The notes beneath the pieces are model-generated. The model worked only from the letters and a program-made list of their open reading frames with translations, did not search any database and had not been told where the DNA came from. A DNA stretch of 12,500 nucleotides from Actinidia chinensis (Eukaryota > Streptophyta > Magnoliopsida > Ericales > Actinidiaceae): the NCBI GenBank assembly GCA_009663005.1, contig VIGQ01000531.1:2501-15000 (forward strand). The letters are read 5' to 3'. Shown here piece after piece: positions 1-7,608 of the stretch (position 1 is its first letter; every line of letters starts with the position of its first letter). The translations under genes and the position numbers were made by a program.

Positions 1-1132
1 ACTTTCTTCCAAGTATTGATTTCAAATGTAGCTAAGAATGGTAATAGATTCTTTCATTTCAATGCACCATGTTAAATAATCGAGTTCGTGGAAAGAATTA
101 TTAACAGTGAGAGTACTATAATTTATATTAATATTGACTGAACACAAAACTGAACCAAGATGGAATTCAGGATTTAAACAAAAGTGTTAGTTGTCCCCTT
201 GTTGACAGTGATAAACCTGCCACATCAATCAAAGATTAAAGTTCACAACCTGATTAACTATATCTGATTATGTATTCATTATACCACCCCCCCCCCCCCC
301 ATATGTATGAACTTTGAGATGAACCCTATGATAGTTTGGAAATATGTTTCCAATGGCTGTTAAAGCAGCTCCTTTAGTTTTCTATGAAGTGATCCCACAG
401 AGTTAGTAAAGAATGATCTGATATGTTAGGGAATGATAACAAAGATTTCTTATACAATGAGCTAGTTAATTATCACAATTATAAATCCTTATTCAGCGTA
501 AAGGTAGTTTTTAAACCTAAATTGATGTCCTACACATGCTTCGACTTCATGCGAATATCAAAGGCCACTGTGGGTAAAATAATCTCGTTTGTTGCAGTGG
601 GGTTGGTAAATTGAAGTTTAACGGATGACCATTTGATTGTTAATCATAAATTTAACTCCGGTCATATATGTTTATGGTATTCAATGATTGCTTCCCCCAA
701 TGAATTTGCTAATATTGATGCATTTGGAAATATCAACAATTGTGAAGCAACACCCATGCTGAAGTTGGAAGGATAGCAATTACACAGATGAAACAACATA
801 TATTCACTAATCTCCAATCAAGTATTCCTGATTTAGGAGGAATCGAAACCCTTGGTAGATTGGTATCGTGTCGCATTATTTAGGTATATGGAATTTGTAT
901 AACTCAAGTAGGATTGTTCGGTTAATTGAATATCATTGGATTTCCATCCAAAAATTAAAATTCTTATAAATTTATATCTAATTATAGAATTTTTCACAAT
1001 TCCATTTTTACGAAGTTACACTAAGACAACGCTATTTGATCATGGTAGGAGAAGGAATATCCATGAATCACCAAATGTTTCCAATATAGAGTTTCTAATA
1101 TCAAATACAAATTGAAATACGTATAATTAGAT
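1..1132. other. AT-rich intergenic DNA, no gene seen
   Basis: All six frames are broken by stops at short intervals. The longest frame (423-614, 63 codons, plus strand) has no recognisable motif and no gene-like surroundings. The stretch around 680-770 has a slightly more codon-like texture, including a 30-codon frame starting at 684, but nothing I recognise. It could be a very decayed gene piece or chance. I see no tRNA, transposon end or clear promoter here. Confidence 0.6.
287..300. repeat. poly-C homopolymer of 14 bases
   Basis: Fourteen consecutive C residues lie in otherwise AT-rich DNA. Homopolymers this long are unstable in replication and prone to miscounting in sequencing, so the exact length should be treated with caution. 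No coding frame crosses it. Confidence 0.95.
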
Positions 1133-1430
1133 TTACGTGAGGGTGTGAATGCTAAAAATGAATGAGAGAAAATTAAAAATAGATACGTGTGATGGTTGTA
1201 CGACAGCTGACGGCAATGGACGGTGTTTTAAGCTTGTTGAATCTAGTTGTAAGATAAGAACGGTGAGAACGATCGCCGAAACTATTTTCGAGAACGACTT
1301 TTGGACTGTTAAATTAGGGACGAAAATTTTGGTTGAAACACCGGAAACAGTAAAACCCAAGGGGTGCTCTTTATATCGAAGAAGAAACACCTTTCATCTT
1401 AGGAACATAAGTATAGTCCTAAATTAGATA
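1133..1430. other. overlapping open frames on both strands, probably non-coding
   Basis: A 92-codon plus-strand frame (1149-1427) and an 85-codon minus-strand frame (1133-1390) cover the same bases. This stretch is more GC-rich than its flanks and contains words such as GACGG, AACGG and GAACG. The plus-strand translation has cysteines near residues 13 and 16 but no family motif I recognise. Dual open frames without codon bias usually reflect a local drop in stop codons, not a gene. A decayed transposon fragment is the likeliest explanation, which is inference. Confidence 0.3.
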
Positions 1431-1579
1431 AAAAAAATTTTAGAATTCAAAATAAATATTTATATTCAATAGTTATGTAAAATTTACCCGTTTAAATAAA
1501 TCTGAAAATTCATTTTGAATTTAAAAAAAAATAATCCAAATTCCAAAAACAGTAAAATTATCAATCACGGTCTTGATCA

Positions 1580-1585
1580 CACGTG
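1580..1585. promoter_or_regulatory. G-box word CACGTG
   Basis: CACGTG is the palindromic core bound by plant bZIP and bHLH factors (established knowledge). Here it stands alone, with no downstream gene visible in the window, so its function is unproven. A six-base word is expected by chance in a window of this size. Confidence 0.12.
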
Positions 1586-1857
1586 CATAAACACCTACTA
1601 TTATTATTTAGTGGTCAAAGAAGATTGTTATTATTTTTTCATTTTTTTTTTTTACATCGCTTTGAGGAAAGAAGAAAAGGTGAAGTTATAACATGCAACA
1701 ACAACTATAATTATATTAATGTTTCTATTGTGTGGAAAAAATAATTTACTTTTGATAAATAATTAAGCCATAGGCCCTTAGTTACATTGACCTATAAAAA
1801 ATACATTTCTTAATCATCCGAAATGATAAGTGGTGAATTTCTGTTTAATTTCATCAT

Positions 1858-1887
1858 GAAATCATCAAGAAATCAATAGATGATTTC
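1858..1887. repeat. 9-bp inverted repeat with 12-base loop
   Basis: GAAATCATC at 1858-1866 is the exact reverse complement of GATGATTTC at 1879-1887. It would form a small AT-rich hairpin. It has no obvious role; it is too short for a plant pre-miRNA stem. Confidence 0.7.
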
Positions 1888-2151
1888 CAAAAAAAAAATT
1901 CATCACGAAATCAATAATGTGGTGGATTTTCTTGTTTAATTTATAAGGAATTAATTGGAATATTGGAAGAGGAATTCCTTTAAAATGGAATATCAATTGG
2001 TTTGTTTTTTGTTTGAATGCGAGAGGCTAAAAGGTAAGTTGATTTTTGGTCGGTAGAAGCAATAGAAAAAAGAAAATGATTGGTACACACTCAAAAGTGG
2101 ATGTGTATAAGACACACTCATTTTTTTCTCTCCCAAATCAGGGGGACCACG

Positions 2152-2163
2152 CCCTAATTAGGG
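2152..2163. repeat. perfect 12-bp palindrome
   Basis: CCCTAATTAGGG is an uninterrupted palindrome in a slightly GC-richer patch. It could be a dimeric homeodomain-type binding site because of the central TAATTA, but nothing nearby supports this. Confidence 0.6.
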
Positions 2164-2582
2164 TTGTAGAAAAGCGTGAAAATTTAATTAGGACGGGTCT
2201 TACTTATTTGTGAAGAACATAAATGATGTCTTGTACATATCCAAAAAACCTACACTATTGATTGAAAAAAATCGTGTACTTTTTAAAGCAGGATATACTT
2301 TTACCGGTCAAAAGAAAAAAGAAACTGCTTTGATCGATGGAAAAATTGAAAGCAGCATGGCCAAACTTTACACTAGGCATGTCAAATAATGGGGGGTGCC
2401 ATTAAAGATTCATTGGGCCAATATGACTCTCTTTTCGGATAGTTCTAAGTATCATTAAATCTTTTCTAAATATCAAGTAGGAGTTATTAAATAGTAAATA
2501 ACAAGGAGAAAAATGATTTTATTTTATAAAATGAACTATGAACCAAAAGTGCCATGATTTCTATCTTTTTAAATGTAGAATG

Positions 2583-3095
2583 TGTTGGGTAAAATTGATT
2601 CGGAACAAAAAGAATTTCAAAGAATATTTCAATTATTTACAATAATCGAAATACAAGCTTCAACGGTGAAAAATTGTCAATGGTTAAACAATTATAAAAA
2701 AATGTAAAATACAGAAATAAATGCAAAAATTTAAATAAGAAATACAAACAGAGTCAAGTTCTGCCATCACATTTTCTTTAAAAGAATTCGTCGCCTACCG
2801 CGTTTTAGGTTGATGTCGACGTCTTTCTCTCAAGTATACGGTTAAAAAAACCACTTATCATAATACCTCCGAACAGCCTTGACGAACCCAATCTACGACT
2901 GTCTCTCGCTATCTCTCAAGAATAAGGACTCATAATATTTTCTTCATTTTCTTTTTACCACTACAGAATTTAGAGTTATAAGAAAAGAAAATGTGAAATT
3001 CGGTATGAATACAAAAAACTGTTGCCCTCATGAGAGTGTTAAAACCACCAATTATAGTCGCCATGAAGGTTGTTAATGGCTGCCCTTGAATGGTT
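2583..3095. mobile_element. possible LTR retrotransposon fragment
   Basis: The stretch opens with TGTTGGGT, a usual start for plant Copia-type LTRs. It later has a distinctive GC-richer block (about 2785-2930) with words such as CGTCGCCTACCGCG and CCTTGACGAACCCAATC that I associate with plant LTR sequence. The five bases before the start, GAATG, recur at 3085-3089, but no canonical CA end precedes that second copy, so the boundary is weak. No PBS, polypurine tract or gag-pol frame is visible. The family resemblance is from general recollection and is uncertain. Confidence 0.22.
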
Positions 3096-3622
3096 TAACA
3101 GCTCCAAGTGAGTTGTTTAAAAGCAAGCATATTTGATTCATTTCATATCCAAAATTTTAATTTGATAAAATTAATTTTGTTAATAAATAACATTCACTAC
3201 GTAGCTTACAAGATTGATAGTTTGAATAAAAATGTGGCTCGTGAGTATTTCGCCCAAAAAGAAGTACGAACGCCAGGTGGTCGGAGCAAATAGACCCAGA
3301 GATTGAATTTTATTTTTTAAGTATAGTTTCAGGAAAATATTTAATTTGCCTTCCTAAAAAAATTATAAATACCCCTAAAATTTTTTTTAATAAATTGTCC
3401 CCTACCACTGCGGAGGACTGGAGTGTGAAGAAAAGTGGCCCATTTTATAATTAATACATATAAAACCGTATTGCGTTTGACGACGGGATACCATTTTAAA
3501 AATAGTGATACCAAAATAAAACACTTATTATTGTATAAACATTTCTTAAATATGCCAACATACACACCATTACGGGGCCGGGCCAGGACGTTCACTCGTG
3601 TGAGAGAGTTATTAGTAATAGT
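3096..3622. other. AT-rich intergenic DNA bordering a GC-rich repeat
   Basis: Frames at 3108-3293 (plus), 3341-3655 (minus) and the start of 3435-3824 (plus) lie here. None has a motif, and the last two overlap on opposite strands and run into the GTGTCGTG-rich repeat, so I treat them as chance. The block around 3470-3520 has paired GATACCATTTTAAAAATA and GATACCAAAATAAAA words, a texture common in degraded plant transposons. No end could be placed. Confidence 0.45.
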
Positions 3623-3957
3623 TAAGGTGTCAAACGTGTCCGCAGTGCGTGCCACTTTTTTTCCCTGCCACCGTGCTTCGGGTCGGGCCGGGCCATTACT
3701 TAAGTGTCATGCCATAATCGTTTCGTGCATTTTAATCGTGTCGTGTCGTGCCATTTTTTCTTTATTCGTATTGTGTCCGTCCGTGCCAGTTTCTAATCAA
3801 TGTCGTTCCGTGCCGGCCCTTTAACGTAATACGTGTGGTGGCCATAAAGGCGGGTCGTGTCGTGCCGCCCCACTAACTTAATCGTTTGACTCGTTTCGTG
3901 TCGTGTGTGCCATATTTATTTTTTATCGTACCGACTTTAGTTAACTGTGTGACCTCA
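3623..3957. mobile_element. GTGTCGTG-rich repeat, probable hAT-type remnant, copy 1
   Basis: This block abruptly changes to GC-richer sequence made of recurring CGTGTCGTG, TCGTGCC and GGGCCGGGCC words separated by short AT-rich spacers, for example near 3738-3750, 3857-3868 and 3895-3906. It may begin at TAAGGTGTCAAAC (3623-3635), which resembles the TAGGGGTGTCAAAC-like ends of plant hAT elements. TGTGTGACCTCA (3946-3957) could be a decayed opposite end. Flanking 8-bp sequences do not match, so the boundaries are tentative. The reading frame at 3435-3824 crosses the block and is an artefact of its low stop content. The same vocabulary recurs at 7740-8000. Confidence 0.45.
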
Positions 3958-4490
3958 TGTTGTGTCCGTGCACAACAACCATTCGTATATATAGTACATT
4001 TTCCAACAACTTGTAGACGTTCTTAGGGTTTTCATGACAATCTTAGGACTATCCAAAACAAATGAGAAGATTCCAATGTAGAGAGAGGATACCTTTAGAC
4101 AGTTCCCCGAATATCACAAAAGGCCATCATAAGGTCATTGGCCCTGGCCAATTTGCATCCCACTCTACATAAATAATAAAAATAAAAAAAAAAGAAAAAA
4201 GGAAACAAAACACATTGACTTCACAAAATGCCGAGACCAAATTTCTCACACAACCAATGAAAAAAAATACCTGAAACTGGAAAGTAACCACGAGAGAGAG
4301 AGGCATCCCGAAAATGCATGGAAGAAAGGCAGTGTCGAAGTCACAGAAACAAAATACGACAATTCCATGGAAGAGAAAGCTCAAGTATCCAAACCCCCAC
4401 TCATGGTATTTCTGCAAACCCCATCAACAAAAAGTCTCCAATTCTGAGTCAGTAAAAATAACAAAATAAATAATCACAAACAAAATTCAA
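3958..4490. other. AT-rich intergenic DNA, no gene seen
   Basis: A minus-strand frame (4127-4417, 96 codons) is rich in Phe, Val and Leu because it is the complement of an A-rich stretch. It has no recognisable domain and I treat it as chance. A TATATATAG word near 3988-3996 could pass for a TATA box but has no gene after it. Confidence 0.55.
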
Positions 4491-4672
4491 AATATGGGTC
4501 CTATGTTATTATGCATATATAGTTTTCAATATATGAAAATTGAGAGACCTAGAATAGTATTTCCACCAAAAAAAAAAAGACTTTTCCAAAACAATAAATT
4601 GATATTGGTCCTGTGTTATATTTACATATATAATTTTGAAATATAACATTTATAAGACCTGGATATAAGGAT
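4491..4672 (+). repeat. diverged direct repeat, two copies 110 bp apart
   Basis: GGTCCTATGTTAT at 4497 is matched by GGTCCTGTGTTAT at 4607. Each is followed at similar spacing by a CATATATA word, then by an AT-rich stretch with TTTTCAATATATGAAAA-like symmetry, then by GACCTAGAATA or GACCTGGATATA. The two units are about 65 bases each, separated by an A-rich spacer. The order of matching blocks is conserved, so this is a real but old duplication. Each unit starts with GGTCC and ends with GACCT, giving weak terminal inverted symmetry that may point to a tiny palindromic element. Confidence 0.55.
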
Positions 4673-4793
4673 GAGAGAAGTGCCAGGATTACCTGTCGAG
4701 AGAACCCTGGTGGGTTGGGTTAGGGATCTAATCTTTTGGTCACATATAGAATTGAATAAATTACTGTCCATAAAAAAACAAACAAAACCACCT

Positions 4794-4800
4794 CTTGCAC
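4794..4800. repeat. left target-site duplication of hAT-like element
   Basis: CTTGCAC abuts the left terminus and matches CTTGCAAC at 5367-5374 apart from one missing A. hAT elements make 8-bp duplications, so a single-base deletion in this copy is assumed. Confidence 0.6.
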
Positions 4801-5366
4801 CAGGCCCGGCTCTGAGATTTTCGGGACCCTAAGCCACAAAATCGATTTGGGGCCCTTTCTTTTTAAAAAAACGCCTACAATTTTAAAAGATACAATCGTC
4901 CCAAACAAAAAAAATTACACAACAAATTCATGCCAATAAATCACAAAAAACTACACAAAAAGATAAAATTCAATCAATGAAAATCTGTTGACCCCTCTCT
5001 CTCTCCACCAACAGAAACACTCAATTTTTTCAATCCATCTTCAAACTCTCTCACAGAAATGGCTCAAATTCACCTGAAATCCGTAACACCGATCGTAGAA
5101 GGTACCAAAAGGTCCAAAACCAAGACAGATGAATGGAATTTGACCATTTTTGTGAAAGAATTCAATCCCGAATAGCTCATTTTTCTCAAGTTCACAGCTA
5201 ATGCAGCCACAAAAACCCTAATTAATGTTATTTAAGTTAGGTTTTTTGGGGGGGTCATTTTTTTCAACTAAATAATTTAGTATTAGGGCTTGGGGGCCCC
5301 CTTTTTTTGAGCTTTTTTTGGGGGCCCCAAGCATTGCTTGGTTGGCCAACCCCAAGGGCCGGGTTG
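4801..5366. mobile_element. non-autonomous hAT-like transposon
   Basis: The left end reads CAGGCCCGGCTCTGAG. The right end, reverse-complemented, reads CAACCCGGCCCTTGGG, the same terminus with substitutions and a one-base gap. Both belong to the CAGGGCCGGCYCTG type known for plant hAT elements. Just inside, GGGGCCC words recur at 4850-4857 and 5321-5330. The immediate flanks are CTTGCAC (4794-4800) and CTTGCAAC (5367-5374), an 8-bp target duplication that lost one base, as hAT insertion predicts. At 566 bp it is too short to encode a transposase and must have moved in trans. Inside the right end, GCTTGGGGGCCCC and GGGGGCCCCAAGC (about 5288-5333) form a strong secondary hairpin. The interior contains a small open frame with a pyrimidine-rich leader, listed separately. 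Confidence 0.75.
5059..5175 (+). CDS. 38-codon frame inside hAT-like element, possible captured exon
   Basis: The frame starts in ACAGAAATGGCT, with A at -3 and G at +4, which fits the plant AUGGC start context. It ends at TAG (5173-5175). It begins MAQIHLKSVTPIVEG, continues with a Lys/Arg/Thr-rich middle and ends with WNLTIFVKEFNPE. The 100 bases upstream hold a CT-rich, A-containing stretch typical of a plant 5' leader (CTCTCTCTCTCC near 4996, CTCTCTCAC near 5046). A telo-box word AAACCCTAA lies downstream at 5213-5221. I do not recognise the peptide. It may be a first exon of a host gene captured by the transposon, a relic of the autonomous element's own first exon, or chance. At this length it is not good evidence of a functional protein. 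Confidence 0.22.
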   Translation: MAQIHLKSVTPIVEGTKRSKTKTDEWNLTIFVKEFNPE

Positions 5367-5374
5367 CTTGCAAC
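5367..5374. repeat. right target-site duplication of hAT-like element
   Basis: CTTGCAAC directly follows the right terminus and pairs with CTTGCAC at 4794-4800. This match supports the element boundaries independently of the inverted ends. Confidence 0.6.
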
Positions 5375-5458
5375 ACGGGTATGCCTCCCATTTCCCCTAT
5401 GTCTTTGTCTCTCTCTCTCCTTCTTTCCCGTCACTCTATGGTTGTGGTCCTTGTGGAC

Positions 5459-5509
5459 TGTGGTAGAGAAGAGGGAGGGAGACTTGTGGTAGAGAAGAGG
5501 GAGGGAGAC
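5459..5509 (+). repeat. exact tandem duplication, 26-bp period
   Basis: A 25-base unit, TGTGGTAGAGAAGAG followed by GGAGGGAGAC, occurs at 5459-5483 and again without a mismatch at 5485-5509, separated by one T. The absence of any substitution indicates a recent event, unlike the worn transposon sequence around it. It is a candidate length-variable locus. Confidence 0.9.
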
Positions 5510-5553
5510 GTTTCCCCGGTGTAGGTCCAGAGGAGAGAGATGGTTTCTTATGA

Positions 5554-5576
5554 CCCGCAGAGTTGAGATCTGCGGG
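5554..5576. repeat. 8-bp GC-rich hairpin
   Basis: CCCGCAGA (5554-5561) and TCTGCGGG (5569-5576) are exact reverse complements around a 7-base loop. No U-run follows and nothing suggests a bacterial-type terminator; in a plant setting it is probably a repeat remnant. Confidence 0.6.
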
Positions 5577-5694
5577 GTGAAGTAGAGAGACGCGAGGCCT
5601 ATAAAAAACAGCTATAAGATCTATTTCTACTATAATCCTAATCTATGCATGTGTCACCTATAGCCTCTTGCACCCAACTGTAAAATTGTTGTAC

Positions 5695-5984
5695 ATTACT
5701 ATTACTTGAGGGTCGTTAGAGTATTTTTTTCAAATCGAAACCGTTACGTTTTACTAGGAGTGATTATGATCATCCATTCTAAAAATAAAGTATAAAAAAT
5801 TTAATTATCATTATGTCTTGATCGCCGGAGATAATTTTTATTTTTTAATAAATCACGTCCCGCTGAAGGGCTTTCAATACCCGATACACTTTAAATTTGG
5901 CGAAGTAATTAAAATAACAAGGAACAAGTGAACGTTTTGATCATCATAATTGTGTTGTCGATCATTTGGCTATCATATATTATC
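5695..5984 (+). repeat. diverged long direct repeat, copy A
   Basis: Blocks of this stretch recur in the same order at 6191-6472. Examples are TTGATCG near 5818, TTTCAATACCCGA at 5872-5884 followed by an ACTTTA word, GGAACAAGTGAACG near 5921, and TTTGGCTATCATATATTATC at its end. The spacing between copies is 486-496 bp throughout. No long reading frame is present. The pair could be the two ends of a degraded short retroelement, or an ancient tandem duplication or satellite-like unit. I cannot tell which. Confidence 0.55.
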
Positions 5985-6190
5985 CTATAGCTAATAGGTT
6001 AGTTCGAATCAAATAACTGATGTTGCTAGGATGAATGCAAGGCAGACTCAATTTTTTCGAATGTTCGATCTAGCCATTCAATTTCATATATTATCATTAT
6101 TATTTTTCTCTGAGAACGGTGATGACAAATGTCGCAACCACATGTATTCAGATCACATTCGGTGCACTATGTTGAGCATAAGTCTTATTG
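5985..6190. other. spacer between the two long direct repeats
   Basis: About 200 bases separate copies A and B. A 65-codon plus-strand frame (6031-6228) begins here and runs into copy B; its sequence shows no recognisable domain. If the flanking copies are terminal repeats of one element, this would be a very short interior with no coding capacity, like plant TRIM elements, but I see no primer-binding site. Confidence 0.35.
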
Positions 6191-6472
6191 CATTACTCAA
6201 GGCATCAGGCGTTTTTTTTGAATCCTAACCTTTTAAATTTAAGTAACAGTTATATATCCTCTATGCAAATAAGTATGTTAATTATCGTTACATATTTGAT
6301 CGAAGGAATAATTATTGATTAATAATGAATAAATTATCATTGTCCTAAATGAAAGAATTTCAATACCCGACTGACTTTATTTGTAAGAGTGATTAAATAG
6401 TACGACAAAGAAAAGGAACGGTGGGCAAACGTCATAATGTTGTTGCAATTGTGTGGCTAGCAATATATAATC
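6191..6472 (+). repeat. diverged long direct repeat, copy B
   Basis: This is the partner of the stretch at 5695-5984. Matching landmarks are TTTTTTTGAATCCTAACC (near 6213), TTGATCGAAGGA (near 6297), TTTCAATACCCGA at 6358-6370, GGAACGGTGGGCAAACG near 6415 and TGTGGCTAGCAATATATAATC at the end. Several short insertions and deletions separate the copies, so the duplication is old. Confidence 0.55.
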
Positions 6473-6629
6473 AAATTTTTGTATATATTACGTACTTAAA
6501 TAAATTGGTATACGGTGACAAGGACGAATGAATTGATAACTAGTCTTATTCGTCCTCTTTCCTTATAAAACCTGCAACATAGCCCTTACTGTATTCTTAT
6601 ATAATACTAAGTATGGCTAATATTATTTT
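6473..6629. other. AT-rich spacer
   Basis: There is no frame or repeat I can support. A CTTATAAAACC word near 6562 resembles a TATA box but no gene follows it. Confidence 0.4.
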
Positions 6630-7070
6630 TCATATTATCAGAACCGAACTGACATTGACCGGTCAAGGCAACCGTCACGTTTCACTGGTTTACCCACGGT
6701 TCAACCGTTCAACGAATTTAATGAATAAATAATAAAATTATCTTTTATTATAATAATTAAAAAATAATTTTTTTACCATTCTAGTAAAAAATTAATCATA
6801 GTAAAAATCTATTAAAAAATTAAATTCAATTGCAAATTTTGGGGTAAATTATAAAATTAAACTTTAATTCAAAATTTTGGGGTCACACTGTAAAAAAATT
6901 AAAACCTTTAATTTTTCTTTTAAAGAAACCGGCGGTTCAACCGGTTAAAAACTGGCCGGTTCAATCCGTTCGCTTGCATTTCCGTACATAGTTGTACCGA
7001 AGCGGTTAGTGGCCCCGGTTCCTGGTTAAACCGGTTGACCGGCCGGTTCGGTCCGGTTTTAATAACTATA
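6630..7070. mobile_element. MITE-like element with CCGG-rich inverted ends
   Basis: The left arm (6635-6666), with ATCAGAACCGAAC leading to TTGACCGGTCAA, is the imperfect reverse complement of the right arm (7035-7066), TTGACCGGCCGG leading to CCGGTTTTAATAAC. Further AACCGGTT and GGTTCAACCG words crowd both ends, giving strong fold-back potential. The same eight bases, ATTATTTT, flank the element at 6622-6629 and 7071-7078, consistent with an 8-bp target duplication. The flanks are low-complexity, so this could be luck. The interior (about 6715-6915) is AT-rich with no transposase. It includes a 38-bp tandem duplication marked by CAAATTTTGGGGT at 6833 and CAAAATTTTGGGGT at 6870. The 66-codon minus-strand frame at 6920-7120 is an artefact of the CCGG repeats. 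Superfamily assignment (hAT suggested by 8 bp) is inference. Confidence 0.6.
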
Positions 7071-7078
7071 ATTATTTT

Positions 7079-7298
7079 GAATAGTAGAACATCATTAGAA
7101 AATGAATAAAGTTTATCCATTTTAGTTAAGATTGTTTGTTTTAGTAAAAAAAAACAATTTTTTTCGATTTTATAATTTTAGGTCCATTATATTATTTTTT
7201 TATAAAAAAAATTATAAAATTTATTGGCAAAACATTATTTAGTAAAAAAACTTCAAAAAATACTTTTGGATCGACTGGAACCCATCTCAAACCAACTC
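7079..7298. other. A/T-rich spacer
   Basis: Long A and T runs (for example near 7146-7162 and 7193-7212) and no coding signal. The 91-codon plus-strand frame that starts at 7224 runs into the next block and shows no domain; I treat it as chance. Confidence 0.45.
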
Positions 7299-7299
7299 G

Positions 7300-7472
7300 G
7301 GCCCACGAGCCAAACCTCTCAAACACTTCGGAACTTAAAAACGGCACATGGGTTTGCCCAAATATCGAAAAGAATTCTTCTGGGCCTCCATGTCCTCACT
7401 CACACGAAAATCAATTTGGCCCAAATAAGATTCCTCTCTCAAATTTGTGTTAGATTGTGTTGGAAGTGGGCT
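7300..7472. promoter_or_regulatory. cluster of site II words (TGGGCC/T)
   Basis: GGCCCA at 7300-7305, TGGGCC at 7381-7386, GGCCCA at 7418-7423 and TGGGCT at 7467-7472 lie within about 170 bases. In plants such site II elements bind TCP factors and cluster in promoters of ribosomal and other growth-related genes (established knowledge). A TATAAATA box follows at 7601, but no open gene comes after it within the window. This may be a relic promoter, a promoter for a non-coding transcript, or chance in a GGCCCA-rich fragment. Confidence 0.25.
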
Positions 7473-7600
7473 TTGGCTTTTCTATTGTTGAGAAAGTAGG
7501 TCCCACTGGCAAGGCTGCTCTTCTTCCTCTTCCTTTCATGATCCATTTATTTCCATGTAAATTGACACTGAAATACATGTTCATGTAAAAAAAAATTCCT

Positions 7601-7608
7601 TATAAATA
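7601..7608 (+). promoter_or_regulatory. TATA box TATAAATA
   Basis: An exact TATAAATA word in CCTTATAAATATGG lies about 130 bases past the last site II word. Transcription would start near 7635 and run at once into AT-rich DNA and then the GTGTCGTG repeat. I see no gene for it to serve. Confidence 0.25.

Larger units (their letters stand above)
1431..2582. other. AT-rich intergenic DNA with small palindromes
   Basis: No reading frame of note occurs here. The stretch contains a run of 12 T residues (1642-1653), a CACGTG G-box word, a 9-bp inverted repeat and a 12-bp perfect palindrome, listed separately. Bases near 1830-1865 and 1919-1955 are weakly similar to each other, sharing a GTGGTGRATTT-type start followed by TGTTTAATTT, which suggests a small diverged local duplication about 90 bp apart. 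Confidence 0.6.
5375..5694. other. pyrimidine- and purine-rich spacer after the hAT-like element
   Basis: A C/T-rich run (about 5404-5432) is followed by a G/A-rich tandem duplication and a GC hairpin. Two overlapping frames (5307-5492 and 5318-5524) cross the transposon end and the CT-rich run; their Leu/Ser/Pro composition reflects the repeat, so I reject them as genes. GCCTATAAAAAACAGC near 5598 contains a TATA-like word with no gene following it. Confidence 0.5.

Noticed and set aside
861..872. TGGTATCGTGTC as a retroelement primer-binding site
   Set aside because: Only the first seven bases agree with the plant initiator-Met primer site TGGTATCAGAGC, and no LTR end precedes it.
838..910. 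Possible minus-strand tRNA (GGAATCGAAACCC resembles a T-loop complement)
   Set aside because: No box A, acceptor stem or anticodon arm could be paired at tRNA spacing.
3435..3824. 129-codon plus-strand open frame, the longest in the window
   Set aside because: It runs from AT-rich DNA straight across the GTGTCGTG repeat, overlaps a 104-codon frame on the other strand, and has no domain. The openness comes from repeat composition.
4127..4417. 96-codon minus-strand frame rich in hydrophobic residues, suggestive of a membrane protein
   Set aside because: The Phe/Val/Leu richness is what any complement of an A-rich stretch gives. There is no regular helix-length spacing, no homolog I recognise and no gene context.
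5554..5576. Intrinsic terminator
   Set aside because: The GC stem is good but no T-run follows, and nothing else in the window is bacterial.
6000..6020. AGTTCGAATCA as a tRNA or SINE box B
   Set aside because: No matching box A or acceptor stem lies upstream at the right distance.
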